Below, piece by piece: positions 23,300 to 33,929 of a DNA stretch of 64,000 nt. How positions within the stretch are numbered: position 1 is the stretch's first letter; the number at the start of each line of letters is the position of its first letter. Origin of the DNA: Ophioderma brevispina (taxonomy: Eukaryota > Echinodermata > Ophiuroidea > Amphilepidida > Ophiodermatidae); contig JAMKCH010011930.1 of assembly GCA_023653785.1 (NCBI GenBank), forward strand, positions 62,001-126,000, in the 5' to 3' direction. A program made the translations under genes and the position numbers. The notes below the pieces were generated by a model. That model was not told where the DNA came from, ran no database searches, and was given only the letters and a program-made list of their open reading frames with translations.

Positions 23300-24712
23300 C
23301 AATTTAAATTCGAATAAAGTTTAGTTTAGTTTAGATTTATTTGGCATCCAACATATTAAATACAATACATATAGTAATAGAATAATGAAGACAAGAATAT
23401 AATCACACGCACACCATACAGACATCAAAAGTTGAGATACCTGGATAGCCCGTTAAGCCTGGCTACACGTGCAAGCTTATTTCCAATGGGATCCGGAAGA
23501 CTAAAGATGACTGTGGGCGAGGATTAATTAAACATTAAAGGGACGAGAACAATAATGAACAATAAAATTACAAGGACAGCAAAAACTGATTGAAACATTG
23601 GAAATTAGCTTACGCGTGTAAATAGCCAGGCTGGTCAAATTTCAAGGCATTATCTGCAAGATGTTTTTAACAGCAAGTTTGAATGCAGCTTTATTGCTGA
23701 TGCCTTGGATTTGTGGTGGTAAGGAATTCCAATCACTAATAGCGGTATAAAAGAATGATTTAAAAGCTATGCCTTTAACGCGAGGAACCATGAAATTGTA
23801 TTGACTCAATCGGGTACGGTAAGAGTGATTATTTGAGACTCTAGTGAAGTTTTGACGAAGATAAGAAGGACCTATGTTATGTACAATATTAAAAACGTGA
23901 TCTAACCTCAGTTGCTTTGCACGATCTTGAATGCTTAGGAACTTGACAGAGTTACGAACAGCTTGATCAATATGCTTTCTTGGTGGATAATTGAGAATAA
24001 ACCGAATGATCTTGTTTTGAGAGATCTGCAACTTGTGTTTTGATTTAGAGGTTTTCTGGCATTGCAGCAGGGTAGCACAAAGATTTCTGCGCAAGGTCTG
24101 GTTGAGATAGCCGGAATGCCTATAAAAACTTAAGCCGCCCAATAACCTTTTTTTCAACTAAATCAACCATGGTATCACCTGAAAGCGTCTGATCTAACGT
24201 TACACCAAGATATTTGATAGAGTCTTGGGATTTTATTGTTTGGTCATTATAATTTATAGTAAAATTGGTTACCTTTTTCAACCTGGGGTGGGAGCCAAAC
24301 AAGATACATTCGGTTTTTCCTACATGAAGTGATAGCTTGTTATCGATCAGCCATTGATTACATGATTTCAAGTCAGAGCTGAGCTCACGAGAAACCACAT
24401 CGGGGTTTTTATCTGATGATATGATGTCACTGTCATCAGCATAGAGTAATAGCCTGTTATGTATCGAGGAAACCATATCATTACTGTAGCATAAGTACAG
24501 CAATGGGCCCAGTAGGCTCCCTTGGGGAACACCACAGGACACTTTTTGGAACTTAGATGAAATACCATCGATACACACAAGCTGTTGTCTATTTGAAAGA
24601 TATGATTTAAACCACCCCGGGTTTATTCCCATGATCTCAAGCTTAGAACATAAAATATCATGATTTCACACGAGCGAAGGCTTTTTGCAAGTCTATAACA
24701 GCATAACAACAT
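23300..24712 (-). pseudogene. CR1/L2-type LINE, 5'-truncated reverse transcriptase relic
   Basis: On the minus strand from 24712: AVIDLQKAFARV, a frameshift, NHDILCSKLEIMGINPGWF, SYLSNRQQLV, GVPQGSLLGPLLY (from about 24533) and LLYADDSD (catalytic YADD at 24432-24443). Then a second frameshift near 24130, then RLDHVFNIVHNIGPSYL and SDWNSLPPQI, the C-terminal domain typical of CR1/L2/Jockey ORF2. The stop is at 23642. A roughly 330-bp 3' tail follows and ends in a short TAAAC tandem run (near 23315-23335), as CR1/L2 elements end in microsatellites. The endonuclease and the RT N-terminus are missing: a dead-on-arrival truncation. Confidence 0.9.
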
Positions 24713-24714
24713 AA

Positions 24715-25539
24715 TTACCCTGGGAGATGTTTTACTTTTAAGGTATTTCTTTGAGCAAAGATCAGTTTACATCTATTCATCTCTAATTTATATGAATTAC
24801 GTATATGATCCATATATAAAAAACCTTAAAATATCTCAGTGTGCCTTGTAATTGTTAGGTGTTTTATATCCACAGTGCATTCGCGAGAGAATGCTACACT
24901 AAAATATATTACGTCATTTTCTTAGGTCAACATTCTACATTAAAGTGTATTTGAATTTTACGATAAAGAAACTTGGTAATTCAAAAACATGTTGTTTTCT
25001 GTTGGTTGTCCCAAATCCCTAAAGTAATTTTTTTTAAATTATGTTTCGTTATTTCGATGTTTTTAATTTTATTTTTTTTAAAGATATACAACACATAAAA
25101 TATGCCTCAAAATTAAAGATCTGAAACTGTTTGAAAATTGTCCCGTAGATATTAGTTTGTGAACCACTTAAAATCGATTGTGATTACTTTAAATCATGTC
25201 AATGGAATTGTATCGTTAAAATATTTTGTTTGTTTGTTTATTATTTTCTCTTTGGCATTTCTCGTAAGAAAATACAAAATTATTTATCTTTTAATTAAAG
25301 ATGGTAAAGTGTAGCACATTTCTCCACAAAAACCACAAAGCAAAATGCAGACAGGCTTGTTGCATTGTTGTTGTTTTGTTGTTGTTTTTACCTTTAGTTG
25401 AAAAAACATATCATCCAAAAAGGTATTGGAATTCCCGCGGTTTTTTCACAATTGTTAGTAAAATATACACAGTAAAATCTGAAGTGTTCGTCATTATGAA
25501 CACCGTCAAATAATTCACTATTGTTGTTGTTAGTTGTAC
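24715..25539. other. Unassigned AT-rich sequence
   Basis: No coding, RNA or repeat feature supported. Confidence 0.5.
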
Positions 25540-25740
25540 GGCAGAAAACTAGGGTGTTAAAATTCCAAAAGGACAATACAAGAAGTCTCAAATTTCAACA
25601 AATGTGCTGCTAAATAACACCAATGATGTCTTGTACCCTTTAAGATGTTAACACCAAGAATGTTGAAGTTTGACACTTTTATGTGTGGTCCTTTGGAACA
25701 TACATACGGTGTTAATTTTAGCACCCTAGTTTCTACAGTG
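25540..25740. mobile_element. About 200-bp MITE
   Basis: AACTAGGGTGTTAAAATT at the left (25547-25564) is matched by the inverted AATTTTAGCACCCTAGTT (25714-25731), with partial pairing outward (CAGAA / TTCTACAG) and inward (CAAAAGGAC / GTCCTTTGG). No clear target duplication. Only copy seen. Confidence 0.65.
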
Positions 25741-26533
25741 TGCATTAAATTCATTCAACAATAGGTGCTAAAATTACGCCAGATTTGAAATAGTAGGTAA
25801 TTAAGTGTTTTTAAATAAATCAGTGCAATAGGCATCCTTTTATACCACTTGTAAATAACTCGCAATTATTTCCAAGCGTACACTCTTTGTACAAAACTCA
25901 ATGTTGGTAAGCAATGGCCAATATTTCCACAGTGTTAGTGAATTAATTCCATCGATTTAGGCAGGCTGACTAACAATACCTTACTCTTAAATTAACGTCT
26001 AGCTGTATAATGTAATTATCAAGAACTCTCTTTACTCCAATTATATACACTTAGATATTTACGATTTGGTTTCGCAAGAAATCGCTGTTTTTCTGATGCT
26101 GTATTACACGTAATTACAAAGCTGAACTTTCTGTTGAAAGCGCACATTTGCCTTTCTAGAATCCATGCACCTCTCTTCATTTCAAACTCAGCATTTAAAT
26201 AGTATCCCTGTCAAGCTTTTTCCTTTTCACTTTGTTTTGTTTTCAAACAAAAACAAACGATGAGGGACCCAGGTTGCCTATTACGTATACTTTCGGCCGC
26301 ATCTGCGATTCTTTAGGTTACTATCAATTTCCAAACCTCAGCGGACCCTGTGTAGGCGAAGGTCAGTCATTCCCTAGTCAAATTTGATTGTAGTCTTGAC
26401 CGTCACTCCCTTAGGGTAAAATCGTTAATGGAAAAGTGTGACTTTGTCACCAGTTTGTATCGATAATGGTTAACAAACGATACGTGTTATTACCTAACCG
26501 CTACCAGCCCCGCAGTATTGTTTAGTGAATTCA

Positions 26534-26700
26534 ATATCTCAAAGAATTCTTTTTGTCATTTGTTACTGTTTTTTCTTCTGCCTCCTCTTCTTGCTTTAGG
26601 TTCTTCTTCACCTTTTTTACTTCTTTTTCCTCTTGACCCGAGGTTGGGGATGTAACCGACTTCCTCGTTACGGGTGAAGGTGGTGTTGAATTAATGAAAG
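26534..26700 (-). CDS. Weak candidate exon, Lys/Glu-rich
   Basis: The minus strand reads STPPSPVTRKSVTSPTSGQE followed by a Lys/Glu-rich tract (KEVKKVKKNLKQEEEAEEK) and a stop. The composition resembles a charged, disordered protein tail, but a good splice acceptor is not evident just upstream and no family is recognised. It may be chance from a polypurine tract. Confidence 0.18.
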
Positions 26701-27003
26701 TTATAAAAAAATGTATGCATAGAGCGAAGCAACACATAATTTGCATATTATAGATTAGAAATTCACGGTTGGGGTTTATATTCATCGTTGAAGAGGTTTG
26801 TTTTTAATTGCATTTAAGTTTTAAGCTTTGTAAACTTTTAAAATGGGCCAACTAAGATTGATTAAATGGTTCTTATACCAGGCCATGTGAGTTCAAAACA
26901 TCTGGAAAATATATCCTTTGGTGATCTATGGTGATATACCTCCTATCTCTACAATTGTGGCACAGAAGAGAGCACACTTCGGGCATTGCTTTCGAGCCAA
27001 GGA

Positions 27004-27567
27004 CCAGATCATATAAGACCTTCTGTGGAGACGTCCATGTCCAATAGAGACAGCAGAACACTAACTTACCCTGATATGCTATGCAGAGCACCAGCCTTAC
27101 TTTTGGAAAAGTGGGAGCAGCAAGGCGGGATCACTAACCTCTACACATACTTCTACACAGGGATAGCGGGCTGACGCACAGTTGAATGGTAGCCGAGTTC
27201 ACAGGAAAGTTAGCCTTTCTCCTTGTAATAGGCGGGAAACAATGCATACACTGCTGGTACAACATATTCCAACAGATGTTCCTATTGTTATACAAAAATT
27301 CCTTTAACTTTGACAAGTTGTGTGCATTGTTTCCCGCCATATTTACCAAGGTAGAAAAGCTACTTCCTGTGACACTCGGCGACCATCCAACTGTGCGGAG
27401 ACGCTATCCATGTTAGAGTATGTGTAGAGGTCAGTGATACCGCCCTTGCTGCTCCCACTTGCCAAAGTAAGGTGGTTTGGTCTAGTGCAATAGCATGATC
27501 AAGGGTAGTTGGGTTCTGGTTTCTATTGGACATGGCCGTCTCCACAGAAGGTCTTATATGATCTGGT
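27004..27567. mobile_element. 564-bp foldback element D
   Basis: Near-complete palindrome. The left arm (27004-27249, starting ACCAGATCATATAAGACC) pairs with the right arm (27321-27567), including GGCGGGAAACAATGCA and its complement at the inner ends. The arms have small indels and substitutions. Part of the same sequence is at 53501-53680. It is non-coding; open frames on both strands are shadows of the palindrome. Confidence 0.85.
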
Positions 27568-28752
27568 GTAGAGATATTGGGGGGCTAAAGGACCTTTGGC
27601 AAAGAAGTGTGCACGGAGATCGTGGAAGTCGAAGGATGATGAAAAAATCGATTGTATTTTTTTAAGAAATGGAATGTTATAACAATAAATCTAGCTTTAC
27701 AAAAACAAAACGCTTTGGTTCACACAATGACCACAAATTCGAGACCCGCCCAGGTGAATGCTAGGAGGGACTTTTCTTCCGGTCACTCAACGGAAATGAT
27801 CAATCCATTAGAAAACAACAATTCAGATTCTTGAAAAGAATTGTCAAAAGAGTCATCAACAATGAAGTGCATCGTCAATGGTAATTGACATTTGCTGAAA
27901 ATGTCATTATTGCAGTCGAACCGTTAGGGGCAAATCAGTTCACCTTCAAATTATTGTCAACATTTATTTCTTGAGGTTAGCATTTATAGATGAAAAATAT
28001 GTTATAAAGTTGCTTCATAAGTCTTAACGTGTTTGGATGGCGGGATAATTCGCCAAAGCCTGTTACTCTTAAAATGCAGGTACAATTTGACCCAATTCAG
28101 ACCATCCAATTGTTGGTGGGATACAAATTGTATACAAATTTGAGACCATTCCCAAAGTTGGGGGGATATTTGACCACAAAATGGTAACATGGTAAACATT
28201 GCCTAACTTTGATAAAATTGACCAAAAGTTTTACACAGTGTGTGGTTAACCCTTGACGTCACACCACCCTTCTTCCAGCGCCATGTATGGACTTTCTGAC
28301 TAATACCTTTGATGCGTCATTTTATTCCCATATGAAGTTCAAACATTGTTATGTAAACAAGCCATACAACTATGTGCTGCTAAAACAGCAGTCTATATTC
28401 TATCCATTATGCGATTTTTATGCATTTGCTACCTGGAACACTTTGGATCTAACAGAGATATTCAACATAATGTTATGGTGCATGAGTTCTGACGTAGAAT
28501 AAATACCTGCAAATATTCGTGTTACTGTTCGAGATGTACTCTGATTGCGAGGCTATTTGAAAACATTATTCATCCCAGTGTTTGCTATTTCGAATATCCT
28601 AAACAAAGCTTAGTCAAGAAAAAAAAACAAGCTATGTTAATTCATAAGCATACAAGTGCTTTTGACCACATGGATATGTAAAGAGTCGATTAGTACCGAT
28701 TTATTTCTTTTTCCCCGTATAAGATGACTATTACAGTGTATCTTTTGTCCAG

Positions 28753-28932
28753 GTGATGCGTCATCTCTTTCGGCGTCAGCGCCTCGTAACTAGGCTTCGA
28801 CAGTACCAAACCGCAAGAGACCAAGTTGAGCAAGAACTTACACGATTGCGTTCTATGGGAGTAGTAGACGAGAATAACCAAGTCGTCCGAATCCCCGACG
28901 ACATGGCTGCAATGATGGAAAGGGTGGGCTGA
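28753..28932 (+). CDS. Probable 3'-terminal coding exon of an unidentified gene
   Basis: A pyrimidine-rich acceptor (TATCTTTTGTCCAG, ending 28752) precedes 59 open codons starting VMRHLFRRQRLVTRLRQYQT, continuing ARDQVEQELTRLRSMGVVD and ending PDDMAAMMERVG, then TGA. The segment is clearly richer in GC than its surroundings and uses varied CGN/CTN/GTN codons, unlike the AT-rich noise around it. The first half is Arg/Gln/Glu-rich with heptad-like hydrophobics, suggesting a cytoplasmic helix or coiled coil. The acceptor phase is 0 if V is the first codon. I do not recognise the family. Upstream exons were not found in the window, so the intron would be long or the other exons lie to the left. 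Confidence 0.6.
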   Translation: MMRHLFRRQRLVTRLRQYQTARDQVEQELTRLRSMGVVDENNQVVRIPDDMAAMMERVG

Positions 28933-29720
28933 TGACGTAAACTGACGTCACAGATTCCAAAATGTGATGTTGTATTTACTCCCTATACCCTACCCAAAAC
29001 ACCGGTGTGTTTTTTGTAAAGAATTTAACCTTTTATGAGGTGAGAAAAGTATCAAAAACAGAAAAACTTCGTCATGAACCAACTCGACCAATCGCACCAA
29101 CTGTAGCAAATAATGTATATTAGCATAAATTTATTGACGATTGATTAAGTTGGTTTATGACAATTGTGCATTCCCTTATTATTTAACATTGCAAGTACAT
29201 ATCATGCATTGTCACCTTAATCCTGTTTTTGTTAAAATAGCTTTCCAAACTGTATCAAGCAATGTAATTTAATATTTTAATGATATGCTATATTCTATTG
29301 CCATCCCATAGGACTTTCATAACCCTATTTATTTTGATGTGTCCTAAGAAATATCGACACATTGTATAATTTGCTCAAGTAATCTCGACGAATTATGTTT
29401 CTAAAATATGATCGTTCTTACATGAAATTAGATATTTTGCCGATATTAATATTTCATATACTGTGTAGAGAATTGGGAACTTTAGCTTTTTGGTAATTGT
29501 AGTTCAGGTTGTATGAGATATTGATTCGGGTTAGATATGAAAAGGAACAGAACTTGAATATGCGTTTAAGTTGATCTGTTTGTCACTGACAAGGGTTATC
29601 AGTCATTCCAAAATATGTCAAACAATTTCATTCTTCAATAATTAAATCAGATGTAACATCAACATTTACATAGGTTTATTTTCTGTTGTTTGTATTCAAT
29701 AAAAAATGCAAGATTGTAGA
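28933..29720 (+). other. Putative 3' UTR of the terminal exon
   Basis: AT-rich non-coding sequence between the TGA at 28930 and the first good AATAAA at 29698. Its extent is inferred only from those two signals. Confidence 0.4.
29698..29703 (+). terminator. Polyadenylation signal AATAAA
   Basis: AATAAA preceded by a T/G-rich stretch and followed by A-rich sequence, 766 bases after the stop codon. AATAAA is common in AT-rich DNA, so the assignment rests on position. Confidence 0.4.
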
Positions 29721-29997
29721 ACCTAAAATTCACGAAGTCCTTAAATTCTATAAATTGTCGATGAAATGAGACTGGCTTGAACACCGACGCTGGTTTTTAT
29801 CAAAAGATCATTTGCACGTTTGCTTTATGCAAATAAGTCATCCTCGCGAATGGAACAGTGTCTGTATTTGCAAATGAAATACGTGAATTTTTGGCGATAA
29901 ACAAATAATAATTATGTAAGCCTGTACATATCAAAGGTCAACGGGATTAATCATTGTCGGTATTAAATTGTAAAATTATTTGAAAGCAATAGAATCA

Positions 29998-30140
29998 ATA
30001 ATTCGTACAAATCGTTATTGTGGGTCCTGCGTTCGTGATCACGCCGACTCTGACTTTGTTGTCGTAATGGTAAAGGGGAGAGGATGCAAACCTCTCCGCA
30101 AGCATGTTGGAGAACTTTGTAACATCATGGTATAAGTAAA
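29998..30140 (-). CDS. Weak candidate exon, possible von Willebrand A-like segment
   Basis: The minus strand reads DVTKFSNMLAERFASS, then HYDNKVRVGVITNAGPTITI. The pattern of an amphipathic helix followed by RVGVI resembles the region after the first strand of a VWA domain. Local GC is raised. The acceptor (ATGTTACAAAG) and donor (GTACGA) are weak, and no neighbouring exon was found. Could be chance or a relic. Confidence 0.22.
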
Positions 30141-30278
30141 AATCATGAAATTGTAATGTCAAAAATATCTCTTTCTGCTTCGAATGCAAGCAGTGTATAT
30201 GTAAGACAGCATATCGACAAGGGTAGTTTGATATCACCGGCACATGCGTACTTAAGACATTTTAGGCAGATTCCATGC

Positions 30279-30355
30279 GCGAAGCGTGTGGAATTCTTTT
30301 GTCCATGGATCGATTAAACAAAGGAATTCCACGTTTCTCGTACACACGTCGCGTA
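30279..30355. repeat. Small foldback with GTGGAATTC arms
   Basis: GTGTGGAATTCTTTTGT pairs with ACAAAGGAATTCCAC across a short loop, with outer CGCG ends. A related but less regular hairpin (AATTCTTTTACTC ... AACAAAAGAATTCCAC) is at about 36545-36650, so this is a small repeat family. Confidence 0.45.
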
Positions 30356-30513
30356 TGCATCTTATTCCCGACCATAATTTCCTTCTACGCTGGTTCCCTG
30401 CGACTTTGGTCTCTCACCACTTTACAACTGGGTAGACTGGGCCATAAAGCGAAGCCCAAGGCGCAGGGCACCAGCGTAAATTTCTGTTACATAACACACG
30501 CACCGTACCTTAA

Positions 30514-30870
30514 AGGCTGACTCAGAGATTTCGAGATAATTTTTTTTGCGAAGTAATTAAAAATAATGATCTAGAACTAGAAGATATCACCTACAATGCT
30601 AAACAATTTTTTCCAAAATTAAGATGAATCGGATTTTCGTTTTCATGCAGTAAGCATTATGCACGTGTAACAGTGATACATGTATAAACACAATTCCGGA
30701 TCGGGAATTTTATTAAACATAGTTGTGATTTTGATGAAGGACCTTCTCAGATTTGAGCTTAGTATTTCACACAGTGGAGTAGTATATGAACAAAAAGTTA
30801 TGTTTGTATATGCCCAAAAAACGATTTGTTGAAAATGATGTGCGCCCTCATGAAAATAGTGAGTCAGCCT
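30514..30870 (+). mobile_element. MITE, TTAA-type family 1
   Basis: 357 bp with termini AGGCTGACTCA and TGAGTCAGCCT. TTAA precedes it (30510-30513) and TAAG follows, one base off an exact TTAA duplication. Body matches 16740-17106 and, inverted, 23-426. Confidence 0.8.
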
Positions 30871-31926
30871 TAAGGGCAATCAGACGGCTGCCGCCGTTTT
30901 GGCGGGTATGGCAAAGCTTACCGTGCCAATAACTGCCACGTGTGTAACAGAAATGAAACTGCGAGTCTAACCCGCGCTATGTTATGATGAATGGTTCCTA
31001 TCATCGCAATACCTGTCTGGCGATGTTTACTAAAGAAGATGAACGTTATTAAACTACGACGCCAACTGAAAAGGGGAAAGGATCCAAAATTAAGATTGAG
31101 AATTCATATATATAGTTTTAGATTTATCTTTTTATCTTCCGTTTGCTCGCATATGTATTTCTTGATTGCACTGTTATTTGTAAGCATCTTTGTAAATTAT
31201 TTGCGGGGCTGGTTCTCCCTATAATAACCAAAGATATAAGTTTATGTTTATGTTGCTTACTGATAAATACAACAGTGTGAGTTTAAGACATTAATAAAAT
31301 GTATTCGTTATGTTATGAAAGCAACTAGTAGAACAAATCTATTTATTAATATACCAGACAGGAAATGAATCTAATGAATATATGAACAAGCCACAGAGGA
31401 ATTTGATCATGATATATTACTTGAATCTACTCATTAGAGTGTCGAAAAATCGCATTTATAATTTAATGGTATTGGGATGACAAACACGATAATTTCACTA
31501 TTTGTAATACCTGTCAAAGACATACTATAAATAATTGAATAGTTTCCTTATTAACCTGAGCTATTTTCCTTTTTCAATAGAGCGCATAAAGGGCTGCATA
31601 TCGTAACCTTAGGCGTAAATGTCAAGTGCGTCAAGCTCTATAGAGAAACCAATGGCGCAATGGAGATATCGACATCAAGGCCAAATCTATATTTTTATGC
31701 TCATGAGTACAGGCCTACTAGAAACCTAATGCTGCTTTTTAGATAAAACGATATGCACTTGTAGTCTGTGTATTAAAAGTTCTTGTTATGGTCTTTACAT
31801 CAGTGTTAATGTAGGCCTATATTTTGTCATAGAATGATTACCCGTTGGATCTAAAGCTAAGTATTCTAAAGAAACTGGGGTGTAATCACAAACACTGTCT
31901 GGTGTTAAAATGAACAATAATTTTAG

Positions 31927-32210
31927 CAGAGGCGTAGCCAGAGAGGTGGAGGGGACGTCAATCGACAATTATATTATATTTTACGGTTCGTCGGTTCATT
32001 TTGTGAAAAAAGCTGTTTTGAGGATGTGATGCCTGCATTAATTTATACAGCAGGTAGAGCTTTACACAACAAGTGCTCAATGGACTTAGCTGTTGGATGT
32101 AATTGCTCCTTGCTCCGGATTTTCGAGGCAACTACAAAAAAGGTCAACATTGACAAATCCGTGACCCCCCCCCCCCCCCTTCCGTCTCCAAAATCCTGGC
32201 TGCGACACTG
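31927..32210. mobile_element. Non-autonomous DNA transposon with CAGAGGCGTAGCCAG ends
   Basis: The left end CAGAGGCGTAGCCAG is matched by the inverted right end CTGGCTGCGACACTG, with G-rich and C-rich subterminal tracts (C run near 32164-32179). Flanks AATTTTAG and AAATTTAT agree at 6 of 8 positions, consistent with a decayed 8-bp duplication (hAT-like). The element at 62443-62577 has similar ends. Non-coding. Confidence 0.65.
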
Positions 32211-32227
32211 AAATTTATTGACAAATT

Positions 32228-32363
32228 ACAATTAGCGACCCTGGGTCACTAGTGACCCTGATGAATTCAGACTTGTACGGTATAAACTGCATAATTCTGC
32301 GGTTTATTCCGTACAAGCTGATGAATTCATCAGGGTCACTAGTGACCCAGGGTCGCTAATTGT
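32228..32363. repeat. 136-bp near-perfect palindrome with nested palindromes
   Basis: The arms ACAATTAGCGACCCTGG... are complementary nearly to the centre, with one 3-base gap and a few mismatches. Each arm itself contains the perfect palindrome GGGTCACTAGTGACCC, and the right arm TGATGAATTCATCA. It can therefore fold as one long hairpin or as several small ones. No target duplication is clear. Confidence 0.85.
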
Positions 32364-33080
32364 CACAACCCCATTACAACGGTATTAGTTTAATTCGTGT
32401 TATGTTGTATCATGCAAGAAGGATGGTACAGGAAAAATTCTGATATCGCACTGTTTAAAGAACATCAATTTATGTTGTATCGTTTTTATACCAATTGCGA
32501 ATGTCATATTGCCGTGTGATTGCAAGGTAATCGTATCATTAATAGCTGCCTTTTCTCAATCGGTTAGCATATCAAGTCTTACGTGAATGACCCAGGCGAT
32601 GTTCCCTAGGAAAAGACATTCATCTCAAAATACACCGACTTAACGTTAACGTTTATCATAATCATCAGTTTCTGGATTTTACAAATACATTGGCAGCTAT
32701 TACTGACACGACATTCTTGCATACAGACGACAACATAGAATCCTAGAAAAAATCGCATTTTGATACTCATAATTTTGACACCAGCGGGTGATAATCCATG
32801 ACAGAATCTCATTAACGCCAACAGTGTTTTAGCTGTGCACTTACTGGGTGTTGTTTTCATCACATGGTGAAAATATCACCTACAGCGAATGTTACAAGTG
32901 ATCTCGTAACCTCCGTTACCAGTATTAAAACATGGGTGGATTTGGAAAAAAAAATGCAGTAAATCAACTTCGCTCGTTTACCTAACTTCGACTGAAATTC
33001 ATGATTGAAATATATCAACGTTAGCTAATATTAAATGTACACCTTCTTTCTACTGATAATGCTTTACCAATACTTTATTG
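32364..33080. other. Unassigned sequence
   Basis: No feature supported. Confidence 0.45.
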
Positions 33081-33926
33081 TAGGATTATAAATGAGAATC
33101 CTATTATCGAAGTTTGGGGAAGACGGTTTGAAGATATTTTTTCTGTTGTTTGAAGGGTGCTGAATCAGAATTTTGGGTCAAACTCTGGAAAATGCGGGGA
33201 ACACTGTAAAATAATTGGGTAAATTTAGTACCGGGTAAAATTTAAAATCAGACAAATTGTTGTTTAAATAAACACCATTACATTCGGTATTGTTTTAAGG
33301 ATTAAAAAGGTGTAGTTTGTCAAGGTTCTGACCTACAGCCCTATTAAGGTTCAAGGTCATCCTGGGATAAGACTTACCCAGTGCTCCGATTTTATTGAAA
33401 CTGTTGTCAATTGTTGTTCTTGCTTTATCTTGTTTTTTTTTTTTTTTAAATTTAATGTTAAAGAATATTGCTCAAAATAAAAAAAAATCCCACTAGGTTC
33501 TACATGGTCTATAGGGGTCACCCAAATTTACGTCAAAATTGTATGCAGAGCTGTCACCCAAATAATTAAATGCATTTTCTACTTCATTATGACCAGAGCA
33601 ATGATTTGACACCAGTTTCAACAAAATGTGAGCATTGGATAACTTTTGCCATAGGATGACCTTGAACCTTATCAGGGCTTTAGCTATGTAACTAAAGGTC
33701 AGAACCTAGACAAACTATACATTTTTAATCCTTATAATGAGTGAAATACATGGGTGTACAATTAAACACAAATTTACTTGTTTTCAAATTTACCCCTGTA
33801 CTAAATTTACCCCCTTAATTTACAATGTTCCCCACATTTCCCAGAGGTTGGACAAAAAAACTATAGAACCCTTAAAACTATAGAAAACAAACTTCGAGAA
33901 TAGGAATCTCATTTATAACCATACTA
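33081..33926. mobile_element. Large foldback element L, intact copy (about 845 bp)
   Basis: The left arm (33081-33370, starting TAGGATTATAAATGAGAATCC) pairs with the right arm (about 33640-33926, ending GGAATCTCATTTATAACCATA). The arms contain GGATTAAAAAGG...AGTTTGTC and AAGGTTCAAGGTCATCCT and their complements. Loop of about 270 bp. Related copies are at 51452/54845 (split), 57420-58145 and 59960-62070. Non-coding; the mobilising enzyme is unknown. TA at the tips may be the target, as in Tc1/mariner (inference). Confidence 0.8.
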
Positions 33927-33929
33927 ACA

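Noticed and set aside
27134..27416. Open frames on both strands at 27.1-27.5 kb
   Set aside because: They mirror one another across foldback D and use its arms; no conserved protein.
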